A DNA stretch of 64,000 nt, taken from the NCBI RefSeq assembly GCF_014297275.1, contig NZ_JACOQK010000001.1, positions 1,860,001 through 1,924,000 of the forward strand, given 5' to 3'. The position numbers and the translations under genes are program-made. Below the pieces are notes generated by a model. It made no database searches and was not told where the DNA came from. It saw only the letters and a program-made list of their open reading frames with translations. Below are positions 17,853 through 25,605 of the stretch, piece by piece (position 1 is the first letter of the stretch; each line of letters starts with the position of its first letter). Source of the DNA: Clostridium facile. GTDB taxonomy: Bacteria > Bacillota > Clostridia > Oscillospirales > Ruminococcaceae.

Positions 17853-18497
17853 ATGAAAAAAATAATAACACTACTTACAGTATTATTGAGTCTTAGTTTA
17901 TTTGTTGGTTGTAGTGCAAAAGAAAGTTCTAATCCATCTAGTATGGTCAGTACAGAAAATAGCTCTTCAAGTAAAACATCATCCAATGACAACACGACAA
18001 GTGTAACATCAAATGGAATTTCTGAAACAAATTTAATGGAAGGAGAAGTATATGATAGTGTTGCTTCTATTTATCCTTCCGTGGAGCTAAAAGTGTTAGA
18101 AAATCCCTCAAAAGGATTTAAAAATCTTTTAATTTATGTACAACCATCGGAAGGAACATTAGAACAGGCATTTCCAGCCTATTTACGAGCACTAAAAGAA
18201 ATTACATTGCAGTGTTATCCTGCATTTTCTCATGAAAACTATACGAATGTACTTTTCCATTATGACCCTACCCAAAAGGGCGCTGCCCTCCAAACTGTTT
18301 TTTACTTTAAATTAGAGCCTATTCATGATAAATATCGCCTTACCAATGAATCTATAGCGGACTCTATTACAGATTATACATTAAATGTGGCAAATTTGGC
18401 AAAGTTGGGAGGAGCTACTGTTTCAGAAAATGAGACAGATATTATGCTTAATGCAATTGCTGATGAAAAGCTTTCTGAGTTAAATGACATTCAATAA
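17853..18497 (+). CDS. Predicted lipoprotein, unknown function
   Basis: A 214-residue exported lipoprotein. The N-terminus MKKIITLLTVLLSLSLFVGC carries a lipobox (LFVGC), so Cys20 is the expected lipidation site. A Ser/Thr/Asn-rich linker spans about residues 21-60, followed by a globular domain of about 150 residues that I do not recognise. AGGAGG precedes the ATG, and a strong terminator follows. It is transcribed in the same direction as the PH-domain gene, 93 bp apart. Confidence 0.75.
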   Translation: MKKIITLLTVLLSLSLFVGCSAKESSNPSSMVSTENSSSSKTSSNDNTTSVTSNGISETNLMEGEVYDSVASIYPSVELKVLENPSKGFKNLLIYVQPSEGTLEQAFPAYLRALKEITLQCYPAFSHENYTNVLFHYDPTQKGAALQTVFYFKLEPIHDKYRLTNESIADSITDYTLNVANLAKLGGATVSENETDIMLNAIADEKLSELNDIQ

Positions 18498-18508
18498 AAT
18501 AATATGGT

Positions 18509-18540
18509 AAAAGCCTAGATAAAATATCTAGGCTTTTTTA
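18509..18540 (+). terminator. Terminator of the lipoprotein gene
   Basis: Stem AAAGCCTAGATA / TATCTAGGCTTT with a T6 run; 12 bp after the stop. Confidence 0.9.
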
Positions 18541-18613
18541 TTGTTATATATCATGGACACATCTATATATCCTATGCCTATATCAAATTTTATCAATTTA
18601 TACACTATTTAAT

Positions 18614-19123
18614 CTATGATACTTTTAATCCTTTTTGACGTAAAAAAGCAATAAATTCTTCTGGAGTTCCTTTTGTAAAAGAATTTTTTGGAAGCATATA
18701 AATTAATTTTGCTTCTGAACGAAGTAAAATTAAATTTTTGGTTTGTATCACTTTTTCTATTTTAAAATATGGAACTTTACTAATAGACCCAGTGGAAGAA
18801 ATATTTTGTATCAATTGGTCCGTTGCGATTATCTTAATATTCATAAATCTTCCGTTCATTATCTCCATATCACGTTTTATTACCGTTTTTGCTGCACGAT
18901 GATAAAGATAAAATTGTAAAAGAAAAAATAATGGAGCATAGATTGACATAATTAAATTGTAACTGTAATGATAAACAACATATTCAATGATATGATAGAC
19001 AAAAAACAATCCAAATAAAATATCAAAAACTACCAAAAATGGCCTTTTAAAATACCAATATCGATAGAGCTCCTTTGTAATTGCCAATGTTCTTGTATAG
19101 TTATTTTCAAACAAACTATCCAT
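18614..19123 (-). CDS. YcxB-like membrane protein
   Basis: A 169-residue protein with two adjacent hydrophobic helices (about residues 33-50 and 60-80) and a C-terminal beta-rich cytoplasmic domain of the YcxB type (IKIIATDQLIQNISSTGS, then YFKIEKVIQTKNLILL and YMLPKNSFTKGTPEEF). I start at ATG 19123, which follows GGAGG; an upstream in-frame ATG at 19153 overlaps that site. Function in the family is unknown. Confidence 0.8.
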   Translation of the reverse strand: MDSLFENNYTRTLAITKELYRYWYFKRPFLVVFDILFGLFFVYHIIEYVVYHYSYNLIMSIYAPLFFLLQFYLYHRAAKTVIKRDMEIMNGRFMNIKIIATDQLIQNISSTGSISKVPYFKIEKVIQTKNLILLRSEAKLIYMLPKNSFTKGTPEEFIAFLRQKGLKVS

Positions 19124-19471
19124 TAAAATATCCTCCAAAACGAAAAAGTTCATGTTATAACAATGTCACGTATCGCAAGCGCTGAAAACCATCTATATGA
19201 ATATAATTTCAAAAGTTGACACGATACGCAACTTTTCATCAAAAACGTCTATAATTATTCGATTTAACTTTTATTATTTCTTTTTTCTTATAATCCCTAT
19301 TAGACAAAAAGGAATAACATCTGCTTGCTACGTCATATAAGTTTGCACCACAAAATGAATTCACTTTAACTAGATATAAAAAATCCAGAACGTAAATTAC
19401 GCACAGACTCAATCTAATTGAGTTTGAGTTACCAAAAAGATGGCCACTATAAACACGAGCACAAAACCATA
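19124..19471. other. Intergenic region, no gene recognised
   Basis: The region contains short dyads such as ACTCAA/TTGAGT and CGTATCG/CGATACG, but no gene. TTGACA (19216) and TATAAT (19250) are 28 bp apart, too far to form one promoter. Confidence 0.4.
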
Positions 19472-19513
19472 GACAAAAAATAAAGCCCCGCACGCAAAAT
19501 GCGTGTTAAGGCT
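19472..19513 (-). terminator. Terminator of tRNA-Gly
   Basis: Stem built from CACGCA / TGCGTG with outer GCC/GGC pairs; the minus strand then reads TTTATTTTTTG. Confidence 0.8.
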
Positions 19514-19521
19514 CTCGACAC

Positions 19522-19595
19522 TGGAGCAGGTGACGGGAATCGAACCCGCGTCTTCAGCTTGGGAAGCTGACATTCTACCATTGAACTACACCTGC
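19522..19595 (-). tRNA. tRNA-Gly (anticodon CCC)
   Basis: A 74-base tRNA including the encoded CCA. The acceptor pairs GCAGGTG with CACCTGC; the anticodon stem TCAGC/GCTGA closes loop TTCCCAA, giving anticodon CCC; the T arm contains GGTTCGATTCC. It reads GGG codons. Confidence 0.95.
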
Positions 19596-19623
19596 ATATG
19601 AAATTTTTTAAACTTTTATTATT

Positions 19624-19652
19624 ATTATACCATAACCATTTTAAAAAGGCAA
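19624..19652 (-). promoter_or_regulatory. Promoter of tRNA-Gly
   Basis: Minus-strand TTGCCT (19652-19647), 17 bp, TATAAT (19629-19624), about 28 bp before the tRNA. Confidence 0.7.
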
Positions 19653-19789
19653 TCCTATTTTTTAAGTTTTTCATAAAATATGGGTTGAAAATAATATCAA
19701 CTCTTTTATATTATATTTTTCATAAAAAAATCAGTTTTTTTTCAAATAACTATCACATTTCCATCACAAATAAAAACTATACTTAAGTT

Positions 19790-19868
19790 ACTCCTTAAAA
19801 TTCTTTTTCATAATTTTTCTTTTATTTCTTCTTTTTTCCGCCCTGTTTGTTACAACAGGGCGGTTTTT
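19790..19868 (+). ncRNA. Short RNA candidate, element copy 1
   Basis: TATACT at 19778-19783 is preceded by a 24-base block beginning CACATTTCCATCACA (19754). CTCCTT follows at 19791-19796, then a pyrimidine-rich stretch and a perfect 10-bp GC-rich terminator, CCGCCCTGTT / AACAGGGCGG, with TTTTT. No gene precedes this plus-strand terminator. The same block recurs at 21359 (plus) and 25259 (minus). The expected RNA is about 80 bases with an anti-Shine-Dalgarno CUCCUU near its 5' end. Confidence 0.55.
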
Positions 19869-19880
19869 CCTTTTCTATCT

Positions 19881-21149
19881 CTATAAAATTTTATTTTGTT
19901 GCGGCAAGTTGGGCTCTATTGGTCTAAAAATAAAATCAACATACAAATAAAGTAGATAAACAAATAAAATTAAATTGAAAATCGATCCTACTCTTTGCAC
20001 GAATTCAAAATACGTAGAGAACCCACCTTGAAAATTCGCTTTTAACAAAAACGCTGCCTGATTGATAAAGGTTATCGCTGTAACGCCTAAATATCCATAA
20101 AACATCTTCCAGTTCTGGCAAAAAACAAAACAAAGCAAACTTAAAATTACCACTGGGATTTGATATCGTTCATGCATTTTTGTGCTGAATAAAAAAATAG
20201 CATTCATAAACATCGTTGCGTGCAACACCGCTGGAATATGTCTTTTTTGCCAACGCAAATATAAATAAATAAAAACAATCCCTATTAGCAGCAATACACT
20301 TACAAGAGTTCCCCAATCCTGATAAGTAAAACTTCCAAAGAAAGGAGAACTATCTGGTTTCCAGTTGTTTGAACCAATTCCATATAAATTAAAGGCATTT
20401 AAATTAATATAATTATATTCATCAAATCCCCCTAAATAAATACTTAGAGGAAGCAAAAGATTATGAGAGCCAATGATAAATGGAAGCCAGCCTAATGCAC
20501 CTACTCCTACCCCTATTCCAATCGCAGAAAAAGCAACCTTTGGTTTGTAATAAAGAAATAACTCCAACAATAAAATGGGAGCCAAATAGGCCATTTGTAG
20601 CTTTGTCAAACAGCCTAATGCGAAAAAGATACAAGCCAAGGTTGGGCGTTTCCTTTGGAATGCAAAAAACATAGCCGCAATCCAAAACAGCAACATACTA
20701 TCCGTTTGGCCCCAAAAGGAACAGTTGAAAATAGTGGAAATATTTAACGCCCACATTGTTGATAGAAATATCCCACATAATTGGTTATATTTTTTACCGA
20801 TAGCATACAATAATACTACTAACCCAATATCAAACAAAATAGGGATCAACTTAATCCAAAACATCTGTAAAAAACCACTTTGTATTTCTACCGCATGATG
20901 GATAGGCCCACTGATAAAAAATAAAAGGGTTGGAAATAGGGGCGGGTAATTTAAACTTTCCACATGAGAATAGGCATTAAACAAGCCCTGCCTCACTCCC
21001 TCTGCCCAGGGTATATTGTAGCTTACCGTATCAAATCCATTATAATAACACCCGCCAATTAATAGCCTTAACACAAGCGCAAATACAACAATATATCCAA
21101 GCCATACTTTTTCATTGATGTGTATTTGAAAATTATATTTTTGTTCCAT
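19881..21149 (-). CDS. Polytopic GT-C glycosyltransferase
   Basis: A 422-residue membrane protein with roughly ten helices and the mannosyltransferase-like (GT39/GT87, DUF2029) layout. An acidic residue sits in the first outer loop (YYNGFDTVSYNIPW), then LNYPPLFP, SFWGQTDSMLLFW, GCLTKLQ, and STKMHERYQIPV late in the protein, all typical of lipid-linked sugar transferases. It would transfer a sugar from a polyprenyl carrier on the outer face. AGGAGAT precedes the ATG. The acceptor is unknown and no pathway genes adjoin it. Confidence 0.75.
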   Translation of the reverse strand: MEQKYNFQIHINEKVWLGYIVVFALVLRLLIGGCYYNGFDTVSYNIPWAEGVRQGLFNAYSHVESLNYPPLFPTLLFFISGPIHHAVEIQSGFLQMFWIKLIPILFDIGLVVLLYAIGKKYNQLCGIFLSTMWALNISTIFNCSFWGQTDSMLLFWIAAMFFAFQRKRPTLACIFFALGCLTKLQMAYLAPILLLELFLYYKPKVAFSAIGIGVGVGALGWLPFIIGSHNLLLPLSIYLGGFDEYNYINLNAFNLYGIGSNNWKPDSSPFFGSFTYQDWGTLVSVLLLIGIVFIYLYLRWQKRHIPAVLHATMFMNAIFLFSTKMHERYQIPVVILSLLCFVFCQNWKMFYGYLGVTAITFINQAAFLLKANFQGGFSTYFEFVQRVGSIFNLILFVYLLYLYVDFIFRPIEPNLPQQNKIL

Positions 21150-21394
21150 TTTTATCTCCTATTTAAGATAATTTATGAACTAGTTTTGTCTTAAAAACAA
21201 GTAAAATCAACTACCAAACTTAATTTCTATCCATATTATACTGTATTATGTTATAATTGACAAGTAAAGTTTTTTAAAACAAAATTTTATCAGTAAAATT
21301 GCCAGTTTTTTCGTCATAATTTTTCTACTGTTTTTTCTTCTATTCTTTAAAAAAACAACACTTTCTGATCATATTCTTTTTTTATACTATAAGT

Positions 21395-21460
21395 ACTCCT
21401 TGAAATTTCTTTTTTCTAAATTTTCTCCTTTTTTGGCCACCTTTTTGGTGGCCATTTTTC
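21395..21460 (+). ncRNA. Short RNA candidate, element copy 2
   Basis: The 24-base block starting CACTTTCTGATCATA (21359) leads to TATACT (21383-21388), then CTCCTT (21396-21401), a pyrimidine run and the terminator GGCCACC / GGTGGCC (21435-21453) with ATTTTTC. The expected length is about 65 bases. It ends 78 bp before the collagen-like gene, so it could also be an attenuated leader. The rest of the 21150-21537 gap has no gene. Confidence 0.55.
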
Positions 21461-21537
21461 TTTCTCTATATTTGTAGTTATTAAATTATTATCACATCTT
21501 TTTGTTATTTTTCATATGGTAAATAGGAGGTGAAAGA

Positions 21538-22926
21538 ATGAATAATTTTCAACCAATCGCACATTATCATAGATGTTGTACGCCAAAACCTTGCGTTCCT
21601 CCATGCCCTTCTCCTTGTCCACCAGTTTGCTATGTACCTTGTCCCGGTCCAGTTGGACCTACAGGGCCTACAGGACCTACAGGAATTGGAATCACAGGAC
21701 CTACCGGGGCGACTGGCGCCACTGGCCCCATGGGACTACAAGGTAATACTGGACCTATGGGACCAAGTGGACCTATCGGGTTACGAGGACCAACAGGTCC
21801 TACTGGTGCTACTGGTGCCACTGGAGCTACCGGGGCAACTGGTCCTGGTGCAGGAGAAACCGGCCCTACAGGTGCAACTGGTGCTACTGGACCGACAGGC
21901 CCACAGGGAATTCAAGGAATTCAGGGTATCCAAGGTATACAAGGTGTTACCGGAACTACTGGTGTTACCGGTGCCACCGGTCCGACTGGGGCTACCGGTC
22001 CAACGGGCGCTACTGGCTCTACAGGCCCACAGGGGATTCAAGGAATCCAAGGTATCCCTGGGGAACAAGGCGCCACTGGAGCTACAGGTGCAACTGGCCC
22101 AACAGGTATTATCGGTCCTACCGGAGCTACGGGTGCTACTGGTCCAATAGGTGTTACCGGGCCTACTGGTTCAACAGGAGTTACTGGACCTACTGGTCCA
22201 ATAGGAGTTACCGGACCTACCGGAACTACAGGTCCAACTGGTCCAACGGGAGTTACCGGGCCTACTGGACCTACTGGACCTACCGGGCCACGAGGTTCAG
22301 ATGGGGCAGAAGGAGCCATTGGACCAACAGGTGCAACTGGTGTTACTGGTGAAACTGGGCCTACTGGAGCAGCAGCAACAATCTCTTTGGGAACCGTAAC
22401 TACAGGAGAACCAGGAACTGACGTTGTTATTACAAACACAGGTACAGATGAAAATGCTGTATTTAACTTTACAATTCCACGTGGTTTTGATGGCGGCGGA
22501 ACGGTTCCTCTAGATGTTTTAACTGCTTATTCTACCCCACCTCAAGTGGGAACTGAAAATACTGAACTCATATTTGACCGGAATGGAACTTTATTTGGAA
22601 CTTCAATACAACATGCAGAAAATACTTCAGAATTCACTATTAATGGATCTGGTATTTATTATGTTTCTTTCCATGGAACTATTTCTCCTGTTTCAGGAGT
22701 TACTTTTCCCATTAATATTTTAGTAAATCTACAACAAGATGGCACTATTGTAAGTGGAAGCGAAGTACAACATACGTTCCATACCTCTACTGAAAATGTC
22801 AATGTTGCTTTTTCCACGATTATCACAGCTAATCCAAATACAACATTCCGTATTGTTGGAACAGGTGGACAATATTTTTATTCCTCCATTGGAATCAATA
22901 TTTACAAAATTGCGAATCTTCCATGA
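21538..22926 (+). CDS. Collagen-like surface protein with BclA-type C-terminal domain
   Basis: A 462-residue protein. Residues 1-36 are Cys/Pro-rich, with seven cysteines in CxxC- and PCP-type spacing. Residues 37 to about 277 are Gly-X-Y repeats, mostly GPT, GAT and GVT, broken at GIGI and GPGAGE. The linker LGTVTTGEPGTDVVITNTGT leads to a C-terminal TNF/C1q-like jelly-roll resembling BclA. Related proteins form hair-like filaments on Bacillus and Clostridia spores. No signal peptide is visible, which fits assembly from the mother cell. AGGAGGTGA precedes the ATG. Spore-surface location is inferred. Confidence 0.88.
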   Translation: MNNFQPIAHYHRCCTPKPCVPPCPSPCPPVCYVPCPGPVGPTGPTGPTGIGITGPTGATGATGPMGLQGNTGPMGPSGPIGLRGPTGPTGATGATGATGATGPGAGETGPTGATGATGPTGPQGIQGIQGIQGIQGVTGTTGVTGATGPTGATGPTGATGSTGPQGIQGIQGIPGEQGATGATGATGPTGIIGPTGATGATGPIGVTGPTGSTGVTGPTGPIGVTGPTGTTGPTGPTGVTGPTGPTGPTGPRGSDGAEGAIGPTGATGVTGETGPTGAAATISLGTVTTGEPGTDVVITNTGTDENAVFNFTIPRGFDGGGTVPLDVLTAYSTPPQVGTENTELIFDRNGTLFGTSIQHAENTSEFTINGSGIYYVSFHGTISPVSGVTFPINILVNLQQDGTIVSGSEVQHTFHTSTENVNVAFSTIITANPNTTFRIVGTGGQYFYSSIGINIYKIANLP

Positions 22927-22951
22927 GAAATTAAGATATATCATTGCATAA

Positions 22952-22987
22952 AAAATAGGCCATTCCTATTTGGTATGGCCTATTTTT
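22952..22987 (+). terminator. Terminator between the collagen-like gene and glyS
   Basis: 12-bp stem AAAATAGGCCAT / ATGGCCTATTTT with A and T runs; usable by both convergent genes. Confidence 0.85.
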
Positions 22988-23001
22988 CAAATTATCATCC
23001 A

Positions 23002-24381
23002 TTAGAATTCAATTTTTTGCTCAATATAAGCAATCAATTGGTCAATCGCAATTCTTTCCTGTTGCATGGTATCACGGTCACGTACGGTAACGCATCCATC
23101 TGTTTCAGAATCAAAGTCATAGGTAATACAGAATGGGGTTCCTATTTCATCCTGACGACGGTAACGTTTTCCAATAGAACCAGTATCATCATAATCTACC
23201 ATGAAATGTTTTGCTAGCTGTTCATATACAGCACCAGCTTGTTCATTTAATTTCTTCGATAATGGCAATACACATGCTTTATAAGGGGCAAGAGCTGGAT
23301 GCAAATGCATTACTACACGAGTATCATTTTCACCGATTTCTTCTTCATCATATGCTTCACATAAAAATGCCAAAGCAACACGGTCCGCACCTAAGGAAGG
23401 TTCGATTACATATGGTATATAATGTTCGTTATCTTGTTGGTCAAAATATTCTAAGGATTTTCCACTGTGGTTTTGATGTTGGGTCAAATCAAAATCAGTA
23501 CGGTCTGCAATACCCCATAATTCTCCCCATCCAAATGGGAACAAGAATTCGATATCTGTGGTTGCGTTGGAATAATGGGAAAGCTCTTCTGGATCATGAT
23601 CACGCAAACGCATATTTTCTGGTTTAATTCCCAAATTTAACAGGAAATTCTTACAATAATCTTTCCAATAACGGAACCATTCCAAATCAGTACCTGGTTT
23701 ACAGAAAAATTCCAATTCCATCTGTTCAAATTCTCTGGTACGGAAGGTAAAATTTCCAGGAGTAATTTCATTACGGAATGATTTCCCAATCTGCGCCACC
23801 CCAAATGGCAATTTTTTCCGAGTTGTCCGTTGAATATTAGCAAAATTCACGAAAATACCTTGAGCGGTTTCTGGACGCAGATAAATTTCATTTTTTGCGT
23901 CCTCTGTAACACCCTGGAATGTTTTAAACATCAGGTTAAAAGCACGAATATCAGTAAAATTAGTACCCCCACAGTTTGGACACTTAATTCCATTTTGTTG
24001 GATAAACTCCATCATTTGTTCATTGCTCCAACCATTTGGAGATACATCGCTTTGTTCTTCAATTAACTGGTCCGCACGATGGCGTGTTTTACAGTCTTTA
24101 CAATCCATTAAGGGATCCGAAAAACCACCAACGTGACCGGATGCTACCCAAGTTTCTGGATTCATTAAAATAGCGCTGTCCAACCCAACATTGTATTTAC
24201 ATTCCTGAATAAATTTTTTACGCCATGCGGCTTTCACATTATTTTTGAACTCTACACCTAATGGGCCGTAATCCCATGTGTTTGCTAAGCCGCCATAAAT
24301 TTCACTGCCTGCATACACAAAACCTCTACCCTTGCATAGAGCAACTATTTTTTCCATTGTTTTTTCGCTGTTTAAAAGCAT
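23002..24381 (-). CDS. glyS: Glycyl-tRNA synthetase, dimeric type
   Basis: A 459-residue class II synthetase charging tRNA-Gly. Motif 1 lies around YGGLANTWDYGPLGVEFKNN, a Cys-rich zinc insertion (CKDCKTRHR and CPNCGG) follows, motif 2 is FRNEITPGNFTFRTREFEQME, motif 3 is EPSLGADRVALAFL, and the C-terminal anticodon domain ends the protein. This is the single-chain form used by many Gram-positives, not the alpha/beta tetramer. ATG 24381 follows AGGAGGAAG; an upstream in-frame ATG at 24408 would bury that site. Confidence 0.96.
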   Translation of the reverse strand: MLLNSEKTMEKIVALCKGRGFVYAGSEIYGGLANTWDYGPLGVEFKNNVKAAWRKKFIQECKYNVGLDSAILMNPETWVASGHVGGFSDPLMDCKDCKTRHRADQLIEEQSDVSPNGWSNEQMMEFIQQNGIKCPNCGGTNFTDIRAFNLMFKTFQGVTEDAKNEIYLRPETAQGIFVNFANIQRTTRKKLPFGVAQIGKSFRNEITPGNFTFRTREFEQMELEFFCKPGTDLEWFRYWKDYCKNFLLNLGIKPENMRLRDHDPEELSHYSNATTDIEFLFPFGWGELWGIADRTDFDLTQHQNHSGKSLEYFDQQDNEHYIPYVIEPSLGADRVALAFLCEAYDEEEIGENDTRVVMHLHPALAPYKACVLPLSKKLNEQAGAVYEQLAKHFMVDYDDTGSIGKRYRRQDEIGTPFCITYDFDSETDGCVTVRDRDTMQQERIAIDQLIAYIEQKIEF

Positions 24382-24577
24382 CTTTCTTCCTCCTAAATGG
24401 GCATGCACTGGTTGTGCAACCTGTTATTACCGCCTCTTAGGCGGCGGGATCTTTTTCTAGGTAATCTATAGAATCAAAAGTAAAATAAAATCCTACAACA
24501 ATCAATCCTGCTCGGCGTTTGAAAAATTAATCCCTGTATTATTTCATTTTTTCTTCTTTTGAACTATATTACCACAT
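24382..24577 (-). other. Roughly 195-base leader of glyS
   Basis: Between the promoter and start codon lies a long leader with hairpins CCGCCT / AGGCGG and GGTTGCACAACC. I looked for the T-box AGGGTGGNACCGCG core and did not find it. Its regulatory role, if any, is unknown. Confidence 0.4.
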
Positions 24578-24583
24578 TTTATA

Positions 24584-24612
24584 ATCATACGAGTTTATCT
24601 GGAATATGTCAA
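24584..24612 (-). promoter_or_regulatory. Promoter of glyS
   Basis: Minus-strand TTGACA (24612-24607), 17 bp, TATGAT (24589-24584). It is nearly consensus, with start expected near 24577. Confidence 0.85.
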
Positions 24613-24643
24613 GTAAAACCCAATACTTTTCTACTGTACTATA

Positions 24644-24672
24644 TTGACAAACTCTTTTTACGTGTGTAAAAT
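24644..24672 (+). promoter_or_regulatory. Promoter of tRNA-Pro
   Basis: TTGACA (24644-24649), 17 bp, TAAAAT (24667-24672), ten bases before the tRNA. It is divergent from the glyS promoter 32 bp away. Confidence 0.85.
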
Positions 24673-24681
24673 GGATAATAT

Positions 24682-24758
24682 CGGGATGTAGCTCAGTTTG
24701 GTAGAGCGCTGTGTTCGGGACGCAGAAGCCGCAAGTTCAAATCTTGTCATCCCGACCA
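24682..24758 (+). tRNA. tRNA-Pro (anticodon CGG)
   Basis: A 77-base tRNA including CCA. The acceptor is CGGGATG / CATCCCG; anticodon loop TTCGGGA gives CGG; the T arm is GCAAGTTCAAATCTTGT. It reads CCG codons. Confidence 0.95.
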
Positions 24759-24803
24759 ATTAAAAGCCTCGACGCGCATAATCGTGTTCGAGGCTTTTAA
24801 TTT
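24759..24803 (+). terminator. Terminator of tRNA-Pro
   Basis: 15-bp stem AATTAAAAGCCTCGA / TCGAGGCTTTTAATT starting directly at the tRNA 3' end, with a 15-base loop. Confidence 0.9.
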
Positions 24804-25004
24804 ATCCTATTTTTAATGCTCATAGTTTGAGAATGTTTACATAAGGCGTTTTAAAAATTTTTCTATCTTCGTCCTATAGTAGAAAAATACATATATAATG
24901 TTTTAAAAATCTTCCTAATTATAAGGTACAGAACTATTATTATATTATTCGTTCTACGAAAATGGACAAATTAGCTGATTTAACTTATGATAAAATAAAT
25001 ATAA

Positions 25005-25223
25005 GGAAAAAGCCACCCCACACAATGGGGTGGCCAAAAAGAAGAAAAAGAGAAATGAAGAAAGTTTTTAAAAATAGCCGAACGGAGATGCTCCTACATC
25101 ACTGTTAAAAATTAACACGCTGTTAGTCCGCCAACTATTTTTGATAAGCGCAAACAGCTATTTCAAACTGAATGGGCATGTTCAATTGAAATCTGCTGTT
25201 GCAACAATACTTTTTTAAGGAGC
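25005..25223 (-). ncRNA. Structured RNA candidate of about 215 bases, element copy 3
   Basis: On the minus strand the block CACGTTTTTATCACA (from 25259) leads to TATACT (25235-25230) and CTCCTT (25222-25217). The RNA would then form a long hairpin at 25202-25150 (GCAACAGC...GCTGTTTGC plus inner ATTTCAA/TTGAAAT), an 8-bp AAAAATAG/CTATTTTT pairing enclosing GTTAA/TTAAC and GGAG/CTCC hairpins, a pyrimidine run, and terminator GCCACCCCA/TGGGGTGGC with TTTTTCC. No open reading frame explains it. Flanking DNA at 24804-25004 and 25260-25605 shows no gene. Confidence 0.6.
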
Positions 25224-25605
25224 AATTATAGTATACCCAGGTTTTGTGATAAAAACGTGATAACTTTATAAAAAAATATAAAATAGTATTTTTCAAAACA
25301 TCTTTCTAAAAATAATGGAAGATCTTTTTGTAATTTGGACACAAGCGGCGGTTTCTATTAGATTATTACATCGTCATCTGTTTTTGTTTACATCGCCTTA
25401 TTTTTTGTTGATTTTCTTTGATTAGCATTGTTTGTGTAACAAAAGGAACTTTTGTGTTTTTACTATGGAAAAAATTTTTATTATGATTTTTAATCCAAAA
25501 TAATCTAAAATATAGTTATATTTATCTTATAGTATTAGTTGAAAATAGTCTTTTCCTATGTTAAGCTAATAATAGTCTAATAAATTTGTACAAGGGGTGG
25601 ATATC

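Noticed and set aside
19216..19255. Promoter formed by TTGACA and TATAAT near 19.2 kb
   Set aside because: The boxes are 28 bp apart, too far for one sigma-A promoter.
19239..19493. 84-codon minus-strand ORF downstream of tRNA-Gly
   Set aside because: It overlaps the tRNA terminator and lacks a start signal.
21650..22370. Repeat array that could suggest CRISPR or a satellite
   Set aside because: The 9-bp-based repeats are in-frame Gly-Pro-Thr/Gly-Ala-Thr codons with no spacer structure.
21630..22439. Long overlapping ORFs on both strands in the collagen-like gene
   Set aside because: They arise from the repetitive Gly-X-Y codons and have no ribosome binding sites; their proteins are low-complexity shadows.
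24382..24577. T-box riboswitch before glyS
   Set aside because: The conserved AGGGTGGNACCGCG core was not found by eye on either strand.
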